21,050 nucleotides of DNA. Origin: JBOGED01 sp050743625. Its GTDB lineage: Bacteria; Actinomycetota; Nitriliruptoria; Euzebyales; Egibacteraceae. Below the pieces are notes generated by a model. That model did no database searches, had not been told where the DNA came from, and was given only the letters and a program-made list of their open reading frames with translations. The position numbers and the translations under genes are program-made. The stretch spans positions 1-21,050 of the forward strand of contig JBOGED010000066.1 in the NCBI GenBank assembly GCA_050743625.1, in the 5' to 3' direction. The stretch's first letter is position 1, and every line of letters starts with the position of its first letter. This document shows positions 1-7,424 of the stretch, one piece after another.

Positions 1-315
<315 letters not shown>

Positions 316-378
316 TTGATGCTCGCGCTCGTTATGGCGTTCAACTGGACGCTTCTTGGCTTGAAAACTTCAGATTGT

Positions 379-492
379 TCCGCGGTCATAGCGGAGGGGG
401 TACACCCGGCTCCATTCCGAACCCGGAAGTTAAGCCCTCCAGCGCCGATGGTACTGCCTGGGAGACTGGGTGGGAGAGTAGGTCGCCGCGGA
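379..492 (+). rRNA. rrf: 5S ribosomal RNA
   Basis: The sequence begins TCCGCGG and ends CCGCGGA, which pair to close helix I. In between is the conserved loop CCATTCCGAACCCGGAAGTT and the GGGAGAGTAGG block typical of bacterial 5S rRNA. Length is about 114 nt, normal for the molecule. It follows the 23S end by about 60 nt, the usual 23S-5S arrangement, and is followed at once by a terminator. Confidence 0.97.
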
Positions 493-498
493 CCATTT

Positions 499-530
499 CG
501 ACAGCCGCCTTCGGGCGGCTGTCGGCGTTT
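499..530 (+). terminator. Intrinsic terminator of the rRNA operon
   Basis: A perfect 11-bp stem (CGACAGCCGCC at 499-509 with GGCGGCTGTCG at 514-524) is closed by a stable TTCG tetraloop (510-513) and followed by GCGTTT. Placed 7 nt after the 5S gene, it most likely ends the rRNA transcript. Confidence 0.9.
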
Positions 531-569
531 CGGCATAAAGTTCAGGCCGGGTTCAACGAAAGGCTCGGG

Positions 570-1949
570 GTGGCGAATCCCAGCAAGGGGAACGGGCGTG
601 ACCAGGAGCGGCCGAGGAGGGATCAGCCCAGGCGCGCGAAGCGGAACGAGCGGGGTATACGAGGGGACGATCGGTCGGGCGGTGGAGCAGAAGGCGGCGA
701 CCGACCGGAACAGCGGCGGGGGCAGCGGGGCGAGCAGCGCCGGACCGGAAGCCCGGCAGAGCTAGAGGCGCCGGAGAGCCGGGGGACCGAGGCGGGGAGG
801 AAGCCGCAACGGGGAAGCTGGCGCGGCGAGGACACGAGGAAGCGGCCGCCAGGGGACGCCCGACGGGCCGGAAGATCCGATGAGGCGGTGACGTTTGAGC
901 GGGGCCAAGCTCTCCAGTCACGTCGCGGTGGACCGCGGCGTGACACCACGAAAGGGCGGGAGGGCCCTGACTGGCAGCCCTCCAGCGCTGGGGGAAATGA
1001 CGCGAGATCGGGAGACGACGTTCGAGGCCGACGGAGTGGACCGGCGCGTGGACGGCCGGGCGGCCAGGCCGTTGAGCCTGGTCGGCGGCGCGGGTTGCCT
1101 GACCGGGAAAGCCGTGACAGGCGAGAGGGGAGCGAGCGTGATCGTCCGCGGCGCGACCGTGCGGGCGGCCGGCCGGGTATGCGGCAGAGCCCTGGTAGCC
1201 GGCAGGGCCAAGAACGCGGAGAGCGAGAGGGCCGGCGGGAGGACAGAGGTACGAAGCGCCCGGTACGGCCTGATCTGCCAGAGGGGCGGCCGCGCTTGGA
1301 GAGGGATGTCTACAGGGACTTGCGAGGCACCGCAAAGGCGACGGACCTGCCATACGTCATGCAGGCCTTCGCCGCGGCGGGTGATGCCCTGGAGAACGGT
1401 GATCTCGACCGGGCGATCGAGCTCTTGGTCTGGGCCAAGAGCATGGCCTCTCGCAGCCCGTCCATCCGGGAAGCGCTCGGAGTTGCGCGCTATCTGAGTG
1501 GCGATTACGCCGACGCCTATCGTGATCTGCTCTCCTACCGCCGGTTGTCCGGCCGGCGGGACCAGAACCATCTGCTTGCGGATTGCGCGCGGGCGGCGGG
1601 CCGGCATGACGAGGTGGCCGAGTACGTCGACGAGATGTTCGAGGCGCGCGTGCCCGCGGAAAGGCTGGCGGAAGGACTACTCGTGCTGGCGGGTGATCGC
1701 GCCGACCGTGGAGATCTCCGTGGGGCTCTCGACGCACTGGGACGGACGGACCTCGATCCCCAGGAGGTACAGCCCTGGCATCCCCGGCTGTGGTACCTGG
1801 CCGGGGACCTATGGGAGCGCTTGGGCGAGCGTGACCGTGCCCGTGACTACTTCGACGCGATCACGGCGGTGGACGAGGAGTTCCTCGACGCGGAAGACCG
1901 CCTTGCGGCGCTCTCAGGGGGAACCGACGGCCGTACTGTGCAGAGTTAG
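570..1949 (+). CDS. TPR-repeat protein with long Arg/Gly-rich disordered N-terminus
   Basis: 459 aa from a GTG at 570. That start is chosen because GAAAGG lies 6 nt upstream and because farther upstream the frame runs into the 5S gene and its terminator. Residues 1 to about 235 are low complexity, dominated by Arg, Gly, Asp, Glu, Gln and Pro with many RG, RD, DR and RR pairs. Residues 245-459 are a folded helical array with TPR-like repeats (for example GDLDRAIELLVWAKSM and GDLRGALDALG). An in-frame ATG at 1179 would give a shorter form but has no clear ribosome site. Actinobacteria carry similar TPR proteins with an Arg/Asp/Gly-rich N-terminus near tyrS-tlyA (Rv1691 in M. tuberculosis), and this copy lies in the same neighbourhood. 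Function is unknown; RNA or protein scaffolding is inference. Codon choice in the disordered half (AGG, CGA, GGA, CGG) differs from the C-terminal half. Confidence 0.8.
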   Translation: MANPSKGNGRDQERPRRDQPRRAKRNERGIRGDDRSGGGAEGGDRPEQRRGQRGEQRRTGSPAELEAPESRGTEAGRKPQRGSWRGEDTRKRPPGDARRAGRSDEAVTFERGQALQSRRGGPRRDTTKGREGPDWQPSSAGGNDARSGDDVRGRRSGPARGRPGGQAVEPGRRRGLPDRESRDRREGSERDRPRRDRAGGRPGMRQSPGSRQGQERGEREGRREDRGTKRPVRPDLPEGRPRLERDVYRDLRGTAKATDLPYVMQAFAAAGDALENGDLDRAIELLVWAKSMASRSPSIREALGVARYLSGDYADAYRDLLSYRRLSGRRDQNHLLADCARAAGRHDEVAEYVDEMFEARVPAERLAEGLLVLAGDRADRGDLRGALDALGRTDLDPQEVQPWHPRLWYLAGDLWERLGERDRARDYFDAITAVDEEFLDAEDRLAALSGGTDGRTVQS

Positions 1950-1978
1950 ACCGGTATACCGGCATAACTCTGCACAGT
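1935..1978. repeat. 44-bp near-perfect palindrome between convergent genes
   Basis: Arms ACTGTGCAGAGTTA (1935-1948) and TAACTCTGCACAGT (1965-1978) are perfect 14-bp inverted repeats. The centre holds a second palindrome, CCGGTATACCGG (1951-1962), separated from the outer arms by a 2-nt mismatch on each side. It covers the last codons and stop of the TPR gene and lies 24 nt from the stop of the convergent MBL gene. It could work as a bidirectional terminator or mRNA 3'-end stabiliser, though no clear T-tract follows on either strand. It could also be a regulator site or a member of a dispersed palindromic repeat; no second copy was noticed in this window. Confidence 0.75.
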
Positions 1979-2002
1979 GCAGGATAAGGCAGCACCAGGC
2001 CG

Positions 2003-2956
2003 CTACAGGGACGTCTGGCGGCCTTCCGCACGTAGCGTGAAGTAGCGCATGAGACCCGTCGCGTTGGTCTTGTACCCGGACATGAGGTTGATGCGGCGTT
2101 CCGCGTCGGGATCGTCTGGGGGAAGGTCGATGTCCGGCGAAAAGCGGGCGATGAGGGTCTCGACGACGTGGTCGAGCTCCGAATGCTCCTGGAGGGCTGC
2201 TTCGGTCGTCTCAGCCCAGGCCGCAAGGCGTGAGGACGCCTCTTCGAGCATCTCTCCAGGGGGCTGGTCGAGAGGGCCGTAGTGGGCGAGGCAGAGGACC
2301 TTCGGTTGCAGGTCGCGGTAGCGCTGGAGCGTACGTTCCGCGAGCGAGAGGTCGAAGTCGGGAGGTGGGGTGGCGGGGCGGATCGCGGTCATCCCGGCGA
2401 GCTTGACCCCGACCGAGTCCCCGACGAAGAGCGCGCCGGTGTCAGGGTCGAAGGCGGCGATGTGGTGTTTCGCGTGGCCAGGGGTGTAGAGCAGCTCGAG
2501 GCGGCGGCCCCCGCCAAGGTCGAGCCGGTCTCCGTCCGCGACTCCACGCACGCGCGTGGCTTCGATCGGCGTGCAGTCACCATAGACAGTGTCGTAGAGG
2601 TGGCCGTAGACGCGGCGTGAGCTGGTGTTGAGACGCTCTGGGTCGACAAGGTGACGGGCGCCGACCTCGCTGACGACGACGGTCGCCTTGGGAAACGCCC
2701 TCGCGACGTCACCCGCGCCGCCAGCGTGGTCGAGATGGATGTGGCTGAGGACCAGAAAGGCAAGATCATCGGGCTCCATACCCACGGACGTCAGCCCGTC
2801 GATGACATGCTCGATGGTTAACGCGGGACCGCATTCGATCAGGGTCGGACGCGGTGCGTCGACCAGATACCCGGCAGTCACCTGGCTCATGCCCGCCGTG
2901 TGCGTGTCGAGGACGTGGATACCGTCGCTGAGTGGCTCGATGCCCGCACTGGTCAT
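2003..2956 (-). CDS. Metallo-beta-lactamase-fold hydrolase
   Basis: 317 aa, complete. All metal ligands of the two-metal MBL fold are visible: the HxHxDH motif SHIHLDH (H72, H74, D76, H77), H161 in YTPGHAKHH, D180 in LFVGDSVG, and H225 in CLAHYGP. A helical C-terminal tail follows from about residue 230. Such proteins hydrolyse diverse esters, thioesters or lactones; nothing here fixes the substrate. The ATG at 2956 has a strong AGGAGG about 8 nt upstream. The start overlaps the stop of the upstream permease gene by 4 nt (ATGA), which suggests translational coupling and membership of the DUF1015-permease-MBL operon. It converges on the TPR gene across the 44-bp palindrome. Confidence 0.92.
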   Translation of the reverse strand: MTSAGIEPLSDGIHVLDTHTAGMSQVTAGYLVDAPRPTLIECGPALTIEHVIDGLTSVGMEPDDLAFLVLSHIHLDHAGGAGDVARAFPKATVVVSEVGARHLVDPERLNTSSRRVYGHLYDTVYGDCTPIEATRVRGVADGDRLDLGGGRRLELLYTPGHAKHHIAAFDPDTGALFVGDSVGVKLAGMTAIRPATPPPDFDLSLAERTLQRYRDLQPKVLCLAHYGPLDQPPGEMLEEASSRLAAWAETTEAALQEHSELDHVVETLIARFSPDIDLPPDDPDAERRINLMSGYKTNATGLMRYFTLRAEGRQTSL

Positions 2957-4155
2957 GCGCCAACCTCCTGATTGTCGGGAGCGCCTGAGCGAGCTCGCGG
3001 GCTACTGCGTGTGCCTGGCGGCGTTGGCGGGTCACCGAAGACGGGGACATCCTTCAGCTCGGTGATCAGCTCGTGGCGGCGGATGTACGTCGACAGTAGC
3101 GCTTGGATGATCGCAGTCGCGGGAAGGGCGAGCAACGCTCCTAACGCACCAAGCAGGGCGCCTCCGATGACCACCGAGACAAAGGCGACCGCGGGGTGGA
3201 CGTCCATCGTGCGAGCCTGGACGCGCGGGGCCAGGATGTAGTTCTCAACCTGCTGGTAGCTCACCAGGAAGATGGCCACCCATAGGGCGTCGAGCGGCTC
3301 GTTCAGCGCTGCCACCAAGATCAGCAGGATCCCACCGAGGTAGGTGCCTACCACTGGCACGAACGCGCTGGTGATCCCCACCCACAGGCCCAGCGGCACC
3401 GGGTATGGGACGCCGATGACGACCAGGAACAACGCGTGGAGCACCGCGCAAGCGAACGCGAGCAGCACACGGCTGTAGACGTAACCGCCAGTCTTGGCGA
3501 CCGCGAGCTCCCAGATCGCGAGCATCTCGCGCTGGCGTTCGGCGACCAGCGGTCGTGCGAGCACGCGGCGTAAGCGGGGACCGTCCGCGACGAGATAGAA
3601 GGTGACCAGCGCGACCGTGAAAAGTTGGAAGATCACTCCGAACGCGGACAGGCCGATGTCCACGACGCTGCCCGCGGCCCCCAGGAGGAAACCGCGAAGC
3701 TCGCCACCGAACTCACGGCCGAACTGGGCAATCTCGACCTGGAAGTCTGGTGAAGCGGCAACGTCAGGGATGAACGGCAACGGCAGCCGGTCAAGCAGCT
3801 GGTTCACCTCGTCAACGGACCGAGGCACGCTGTTGACCAACGCGACGATCTGGTCGGCGAGAAGCGGCACGATCGACGCGAACGCTGCCACGATCCCCAA
3901 GACCAGGCCGACGATTACGACGATAGTCGCCGGTCCACGCCTCCAGCCTCGTCGGCCTAGGTACTGGACGGCGGGCTCCATGGCGAACGACAGGAACAGC
4001 GACACCACCAACATCAGCAGGATGTTGCGGAGCGCCCGCAGGATCCCGAGCGCCGCGTACGTCGCGAGAAGCACTCCCACCAGCGACAGCAGTCGCAGCG
4101 GCGTCAGCCATGGCTCCCGGCCCGTCCTCGGGCGGCGCTCTTGTTCGATGCTCAC
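2953..4155 (-). CDS. AI-2E family transporter (TqsA/YdiK/PerM-type permease)
   Basis: 400 aa from a GTG at 4155 that overlaps the upstream DUF1015 stop as GTGA; a longer reading frame exists but would intrude into that gene. Hydrophobic segments lie at about 20-60, 76-104, 168-190, 228-285 and 320-355, in the usual PerM pattern with a soluble insert at about 105-160. The family hallmarks FVPVVGTYLGG (265-275) and YQQVENYILAPRV (300-312) are present. The C-terminal 30 residues are a hydrophilic Pro/Arg-rich tail. Family members are named after TqsA, the E. coli exporter linked to autoinducer-2, but many move other substrates or ions, so the cargo is unknown. It is the middle gene of a minus-strand operon with 4-nt overlaps on both sides. 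Confidence 0.92.
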   Translation of the reverse strand: MSIEQERRPRTGREPWLTPLRLLSLVGVLLATYAALGILRALRNILLMLVVSLFLSFAMEPAVQYLGRRGWRRGPATIVVIVGLVLGIVAAFASIVPLLADQIVALVNSVPRSVDEVNQLLDRLPLPFIPDVAASPDFQVEIAQFGREFGGELRGFLLGAAGSVVDIGLSAFGVIFQLFTVALVTFYLVADGPRLRRVLARPLVAERQREMLAIWELAVAKTGGYVYSRVLLAFACAVLHALFLVVIGVPYPVPLGLWVGITSAFVPVVGTYLGGILLILVAALNEPLDALWVAIFLVSYQQVENYILAPRVQARTMDVHPAVAFVSVVIGGALLGALGALLALPATAIIQALLSTYIRRHELITELKDVPVFGDPPTPPGTRSSPRARSGAPDNQEVGA

Positions 4156-5462
4156 ATACCGACCGTAGGCGCGCGCGCTCGGAGCGGCAAGCGTACGGGG
4201 GGATCCAGCGCGCGCATGATGAGCCCCGCGCGGGGCTTCGGGCGGAACCACGTCGTCTTCGCGGGCATGCGCTCGCCCTTCGTCGCGAGCTCAAGGACCG
4301 TGCGGGCGTCGGCGGGACGCAGCAGGAACAGCGCCACCGCCCTCCCCGCCTCGACCTCGGCGGCGGCCGCGGTCGCGTCGCCGCGCGCCTCTACCGTGCC
4401 CGCGCCAAGCTGAGGGAGGACGGCGTAATCGACGAGGGCCGCGTCCAGCGCCCGCCACGCCGCCGAATGCCCAGGCGGGAGCCGCGCGAGAAGCGACGCG
4501 TGGTCCCGCGGGCGTAGGACCAGGCTGACCCCTCCGGGAAGCCGGAGCCCCAGCGCCGTTCCACCATGGGCCTCGAGCGCGGTATCGAGTGCCCCATCGA
4601 CCTGCTCGATAACGAAATCGCGCGCGAGACGGCCTGGGCCACCCGGTCGCCACGTCCGGACGAGCCGGTGGAGAGGCCGCAGCTCAGGCCCGGACGCAAC
4701 TCCTGCGGCGGGCCCGCCGACAGGTTCAGACGTGACGCCGACCAGGTACATCAGCGTGCGCGTCCAGGCGGAGCTCGGATCCGGCGACGCGCCCGCGGCC
4801 AGCAGCACGTCGCGGTAGGCAAGGGCGCTCGCGTAGCGGTGATGGCCGTCGGCGATGACGAGCGGGAAGTCGCGCAGCGCCTCCCGGATGGTCCGGATCT
4901 GTTCTTCCTCGATGAGCCGCCATACGCGGTGGTCGATGCCGGCCTGGTCGCTGAATGCGGCGACGGGAGGAGTCTGCGCCGGTTTGGCGAGCAGCCCCCG
5001 CAACGCCTGTGAAGTGTTTGGATACAAGGCAAAGATGGGGCTTACGTCCGCGGGCACGGCCTGCAGTCGCTCGAGTCGATGGGTCGCCCGATCGGCTTCG
5101 ACCTCCTCGTGGGGAAGGATGCGGGAGCCGTCGGCCTCCAACGCGACCGCCGCGAGGATCCCTTGCTGCGCCGTGGGAATGCCGTGGCGGAGCTCGTGCT
5201 GCTCATAGCGGAAGTACGCGGGGTGCGGGTCCTCGACCAGGACGCCGGTGCGGCGCCAGCGCTCGAATGCCGCACGGGCGGTGCGATAGGTCCCCTGAGC
5301 ATCGGGGGCCATCAGCTCGAGCACCGTGTACGGGCTGGCGGTGCGGTGCTCCGTATAGGAGAAGCGCTCCAGATCGCTGTAGGCGGGAGCGGACGTATCG
5401 GCCGGGTCACCGGCGACAGCCGTGTCGTATCGCAGGGCTCGGAAGGGCGCGGCGTCGACCAT
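4152..5462 (-). CDS. DUF1015 family protein
   Basis: 436 aa from the ATG at 5462. The open frame continues upstream, but the family's N-terminal pattern (PFRALRYD) starts 5 residues after this ATG. Recognised by the family signature IADGHHRYASAL (about 203-214), by LPHEEV (116-121), and by a length close to the 400-430 aa usual for DUF1015. The conserved DGHHRY histidines suggest an enzymatic or metal-binding role, but no reaction is established that I can assert; in other genomes DUF1015 genes often lie near serine biosynthesis genes. The ribosome site is weak. It is the first gene of the minus-strand operon and is divergent from the small TPR gene, with 74 nt between starts that should hold both promoters; no convincing -35/-10 pair could be assigned there. 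Confidence 0.9.
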   Translation of the reverse strand: MVDAAPFRALRYDTAVAGDPADTSAPAYSDLERFSYTEHRTASPYTVLELMAPDAQGTYRTARAAFERWRRTGVLVEDPHPAYFRYEQHELRHGIPTAQQGILAAVALEADGSRILPHEEVEADRATHRLERLQAVPADVSPIFALYPNTSQALRGLLAKPAQTPPVAAFSDQAGIDHRVWRLIEEEQIRTIREALRDFPLVIADGHHRYASALAYRDVLLAAGASPDPSSAWTRTLMYLVGVTSEPVGGPAAGVASGPELRPLHRLVRTWRPGGPGRLARDFVIEQVDGALDTALEAHGGTALGLRLPGGVSLVLRPRDHASLLARLPPGHSAAWRALDAALVDYAVLPQLGAGTVEARGDATAAAAEVEAGRAVALFLLRPADARTVLELATKGERMPAKTTWFRPKPRAGLIMRALDPPVRLPLRARAPTVGM

Positions 5463-5536
5463 GACGCACTCACGATACTGTGGCTTGTCGATGCCGAGCA
5501 GGGGAGCAGGGGGATCCCCACAGGGAAGGGGTGGAC

Positions 5537-5929
5537 ATGACCACGCAGGACCCGCAAGACCGGGTCTACACGCTCTACCAGCAAGGACATCGCCGGCTCG
5601 CGGCGGGAAACCCTCATGGCGCCGCCGCTGCGCTGGAGGAGGCGCTCGCCCAGCAAGCAGCCGATGATCAGCCGGTAAAGGCATCACTTCACGAGGCCCT
5701 GGGAAGGGCCTACTTCGCGTCCTCGCAGATCCAGCGGGCTCGCGCGGAGTTCGAGCGGGCGCTCGAGCTGGATCCGTCCAGCGACTACGCGCACTTCAGC
5801 ATCGGCCGTTGCTATGAGCGCCAAGGGCGATTGGGCGACGCCGCGAAGCATTTCAAGATCGCGAATGCGCTGGCCGACCATGAATTCTACAAGGCGGCCC
5901 TGGAACGGGTCCTGTCCCGGTTGGGCTAG
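5537..5929 (+). CDS. Small tetratricopeptide-repeat protein
   Basis: 130 aa from an ATG at 5537 with an AAGGGG purine tract about 6 nt upstream; an in-frame earlier start exists but lacks this site. Three TPR helix pairs can be read at about 13-40, 50-83 (AREFERALELDP-like ending in the typical LDP turn) and 84-112 (HFSIGRCYERQGRLGDAAKHF). No signal peptide or membrane segment, so probably a cytosolic protein-protein interaction module. Partner unknown. It is divergent from the DUF1015 operon and converges on the rhomboid gene, whose stop is only 6 nt away. Confidence 0.88.
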   Translation: MTTQDPQDRVYTLYQQGHRRLAAGNPHGAAAALEEALAQQAADDQPVKASLHEALGRAYFASSQIQRARAEFERALELDPSSDYAHFSIGRCYERQGRLGDAAKHFKIANALADHEFYKAALERVLSRLG

Positions 5930-5945
5930 TACGGGCTAGTACGGG
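5923..5945. repeat. 10-bp tandem duplication supplying two stop codons
   Basis: GGGCTAGTAC occurs twice in tandem (5923-5932, 5933-5942) plus a further GGG. The first CTAG holds the TAG stop of the plus-strand TPR gene; the second CTAG, read on the minus strand, holds the TAG stop of the rhomboid gene. CTAG is self-complementary, so a single copy could end both convergent genes. Confidence 0.85.
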
Positions 5946-6679
5946 TAGGAGCGGGCACGGCGAGGGCGAGGGTTGGACAGGCGATAGGCCATCGTGCAGA
6001 TCACGCCGAAGACGAACCCGGCGACGTGAGCGAGATAGGCGACCCCTCCGCCCGCCATCGGCCCAAGCCGGAGCGCTTCGAGTTGGACGACGAACCATAG
6101 CCCGAGAACGATCAGCGCGGGTAATCGGATCGGGATGAAGACCAGCACGAGCGAGGTGACCCAAGCACGGGGGAACAGCACAAGGTAGGCGCCGAGGATC
6201 CCCGCGATCGCGCCAGATGCACCGACCAGGGTGCTCGCCGAAGAGACGTTTGGCACCACGAACACGGACGTCGCGACGAAGCCCGAGAGCAGGTAGAAGA
6301 TCAGGAATCTCAGATGTCCGAAGCGGTCCTCGACGTTGTTGCCGAAGATCAGCAGGTACAGCATGTTGAAAACCAAGTGCAGCCAGTCCCCGTGAAGGAA
6401 CAGGCTGTACAGCGTGCTGAGGTAGACCTCCTTGCCCGGGAACCCACCGATCCCGCACGCCGCGGGATCCGTCATGGCGATCTGGCTAGGGTTCAGGGGG
6501 CGACCCTGGCCGAGTTCAGCGGGGATCGTGGCCCACCGCAGGAAGAACGCCCGTTGCTGGCACTCCGTCCCCCACCAAGGCTGGAGAAAGACGAACACGG
6601 CAATGTTGATCGCCACCAGCAGCCACGTCACCCAGGTCGTCCGGCGGGTCGGGTTGTCGTCGCCGATCGGAAGAACCAT
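5936..6679 (-). CDS. Rhomboid family intramembrane serine protease
   Basis: 247 aa from an ATG at 6679, preferred over a GTG two codons earlier because GAGG sits about 5 nt before the ATG. The catalytic serine is in GASG (S155), the histidine in AHVAG (H218), and the oxyanion-associated HxxxN motif is HLVFN (H101, N105). About six hydrophobic segments fit the rhomboid core: 15-33, 88-113, 124-145, 152-170, 175-200 and 212-232. A hydrophilic Cys-containing loop at 37-85 between the first two segments is common in actinobacterial rhomboids. It should cleave single-pass membrane proteins inside the bilayer; substrates cannot be inferred. A 172-nt region separates it from the divergent phasin-like gene. 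Confidence 0.95.
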   Translation of the reverse strand: MVLPIGDDNPTRRTTWVTWLLVAINIAVFVFLQPWWGTECQQRAFFLRWATIPAELGQGRPLNPSQIAMTDPAACGIGGFPGKEVYLSTLYSLFLHGDWLHLVFNMLYLLIFGNNVEDRFGHLRFLIFYLLSGFVATSVFVVPNVSSASTLVGASGAIAGILGAYLVLFPRAWVTSLVLVFIPIRLPALIVLGLWFVVQLEALRLGPMAGGGVAYLAHVAGFVFGVICTMAYRLSNPRPRRARSYPY

Positions 6680-6851
6680 GGACACCTCGCGCCGGTGATC
6701 TCGCTTTGGAGTATGCCATCGGGGAACAGCGCAAGCGTGCCTGCACTCGGCGCGGTCTCAGCGGTCGCGTGGATCCACCGGGGGAGGCGTGCGAGATTTA
6801 GACTGCGAGCGGCGGTCGCGTCGAGCAGTTTCGCCGTAGAGGAGCAGGATC

Positions 6852-7250
6852 GTGGACAACGCCTGGCAGCGATTTTCGGAGGTTACGCAAGGCACGCAGA
6901 AGCGGGCTGAGCAGGTGGTGCGTGCACTGGTTCGTCGGGGCGAGGTCGAGGCCGCAAGGAGCGAGAGGAACGTCGAAGGGTTGCTGTTCCGCGTGGAGCA
7001 GAACCGCAAGGCGATCGCCAGCATCGTCCGCAGTGAGATCGAAGACGCCGTCCGCCGCCTTGGCCTCGCGAGACAGTCCGACATCGACCGGCTCCAGGCC
7101 AAGATCGCGCGCCTCGAGGCGGAGGTGCGAGCCCAAAGCACTCCTGTGAAAGCGAAGAGGCCGCCTGCCAAAAAGGCCGGCGCGAAGAAAGTGCCGCCGA
7201 GCAAGCCCTCCCCGGCCGAGCCCGAGACCACGAGCGGTGAGGACGGTTGA
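6852..7250 (+). CDS. Phasin-like helical protein with Lys/Pro/Ala-rich tail
   Basis: 132 aa from a GTG at 6852; AGAGGAG at 6838-6844 sits 7 nt upstream and decides the start. Residues 1-95 are predicted amphipathic helix, with a coiled-coil stretch near 76-95 (SDIDRLQAKIARLEAEV). Residues 98-122 are rich in Lys, Ala and Pro, like the basic tails of PhaF-type granule proteins and histone-like proteins. The overall layout resembles the phasin superfamily, which coats polyhydroxyalkanoate granules, but I see no PHA synthase in the window, so a nucleoid or scaffold role is equally possible. It starts the plus-strand operon leading to tlyA, nadK and recN, with 1 nt before the next small gene. Confidence 0.8.
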   Translation: MDNAWQRFSEVTQGTQKRAEQVVRALVRRGEVEAARSERNVEGLLFRVEQNRKAIASIVRSEIEDAVRRLGLARQSDIDRLQAKIARLEAEVRAQSTPVKAKRPPAKKAGAKKVPPSKPSPAEPETTSGEDG

Positions 7251-7251
7251 G

Positions 7252-7401
7252 ATGAGCCGAGCGGAGGCTCTGGCGTCTGAGCTCGACGCGCTGAGCAGCC
7301 AGCCAGTCGACTCCCACGCCGAGTTCCTCGAGCGCCTCCACACGGCGATCGTGGAGGAGTTGCAGGCACTCGAGGAGGCGAGGCGATCGCGCTCCCCTTG
7401 A
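7252..7401 (+). CDS. 49-aa conserved small protein upstream of tlyA
   Basis: An ATG at 7252, 1 nt after the previous stop, opens a 49-codon frame ending TGA at 7399-7401. The product is acidic and probably helical (MSRAEALASELDALSS... ending ALEEARRSRSP). Reasons to believe it: it fills the gap between the phasin-like gene and tlyA almost exactly, and M. tuberculosis carries a similarly small hypothetical gene (Rv1693) directly before tlyA. No motif or function is recognised. The upstream ribosome site is weak (GAGGACGGTTG), consistent with translational coupling to the preceding gene. Confidence 0.62.
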   Translation: MSRAEALASELDALSSQPVDSHAEFLERLHTAIVEELQALEEARRSRSP

Positions 7402-7424
7402 GCGCTCCTGGTCCTAGGAGGTGA

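Noticed and set aside
316..378. tRNA in the 23S-5S spacer
   Set aside because: The spacer is only about 60 nt and shows no cloverleaf arms.
553..1607. Overlapping open frames on both strands in the Arg/Gly-rich region
   Set aside because: Repetitive G+C-rich sequence keeps several frames open. Only the frame leading into the TPR domain continues as recognisable protein.
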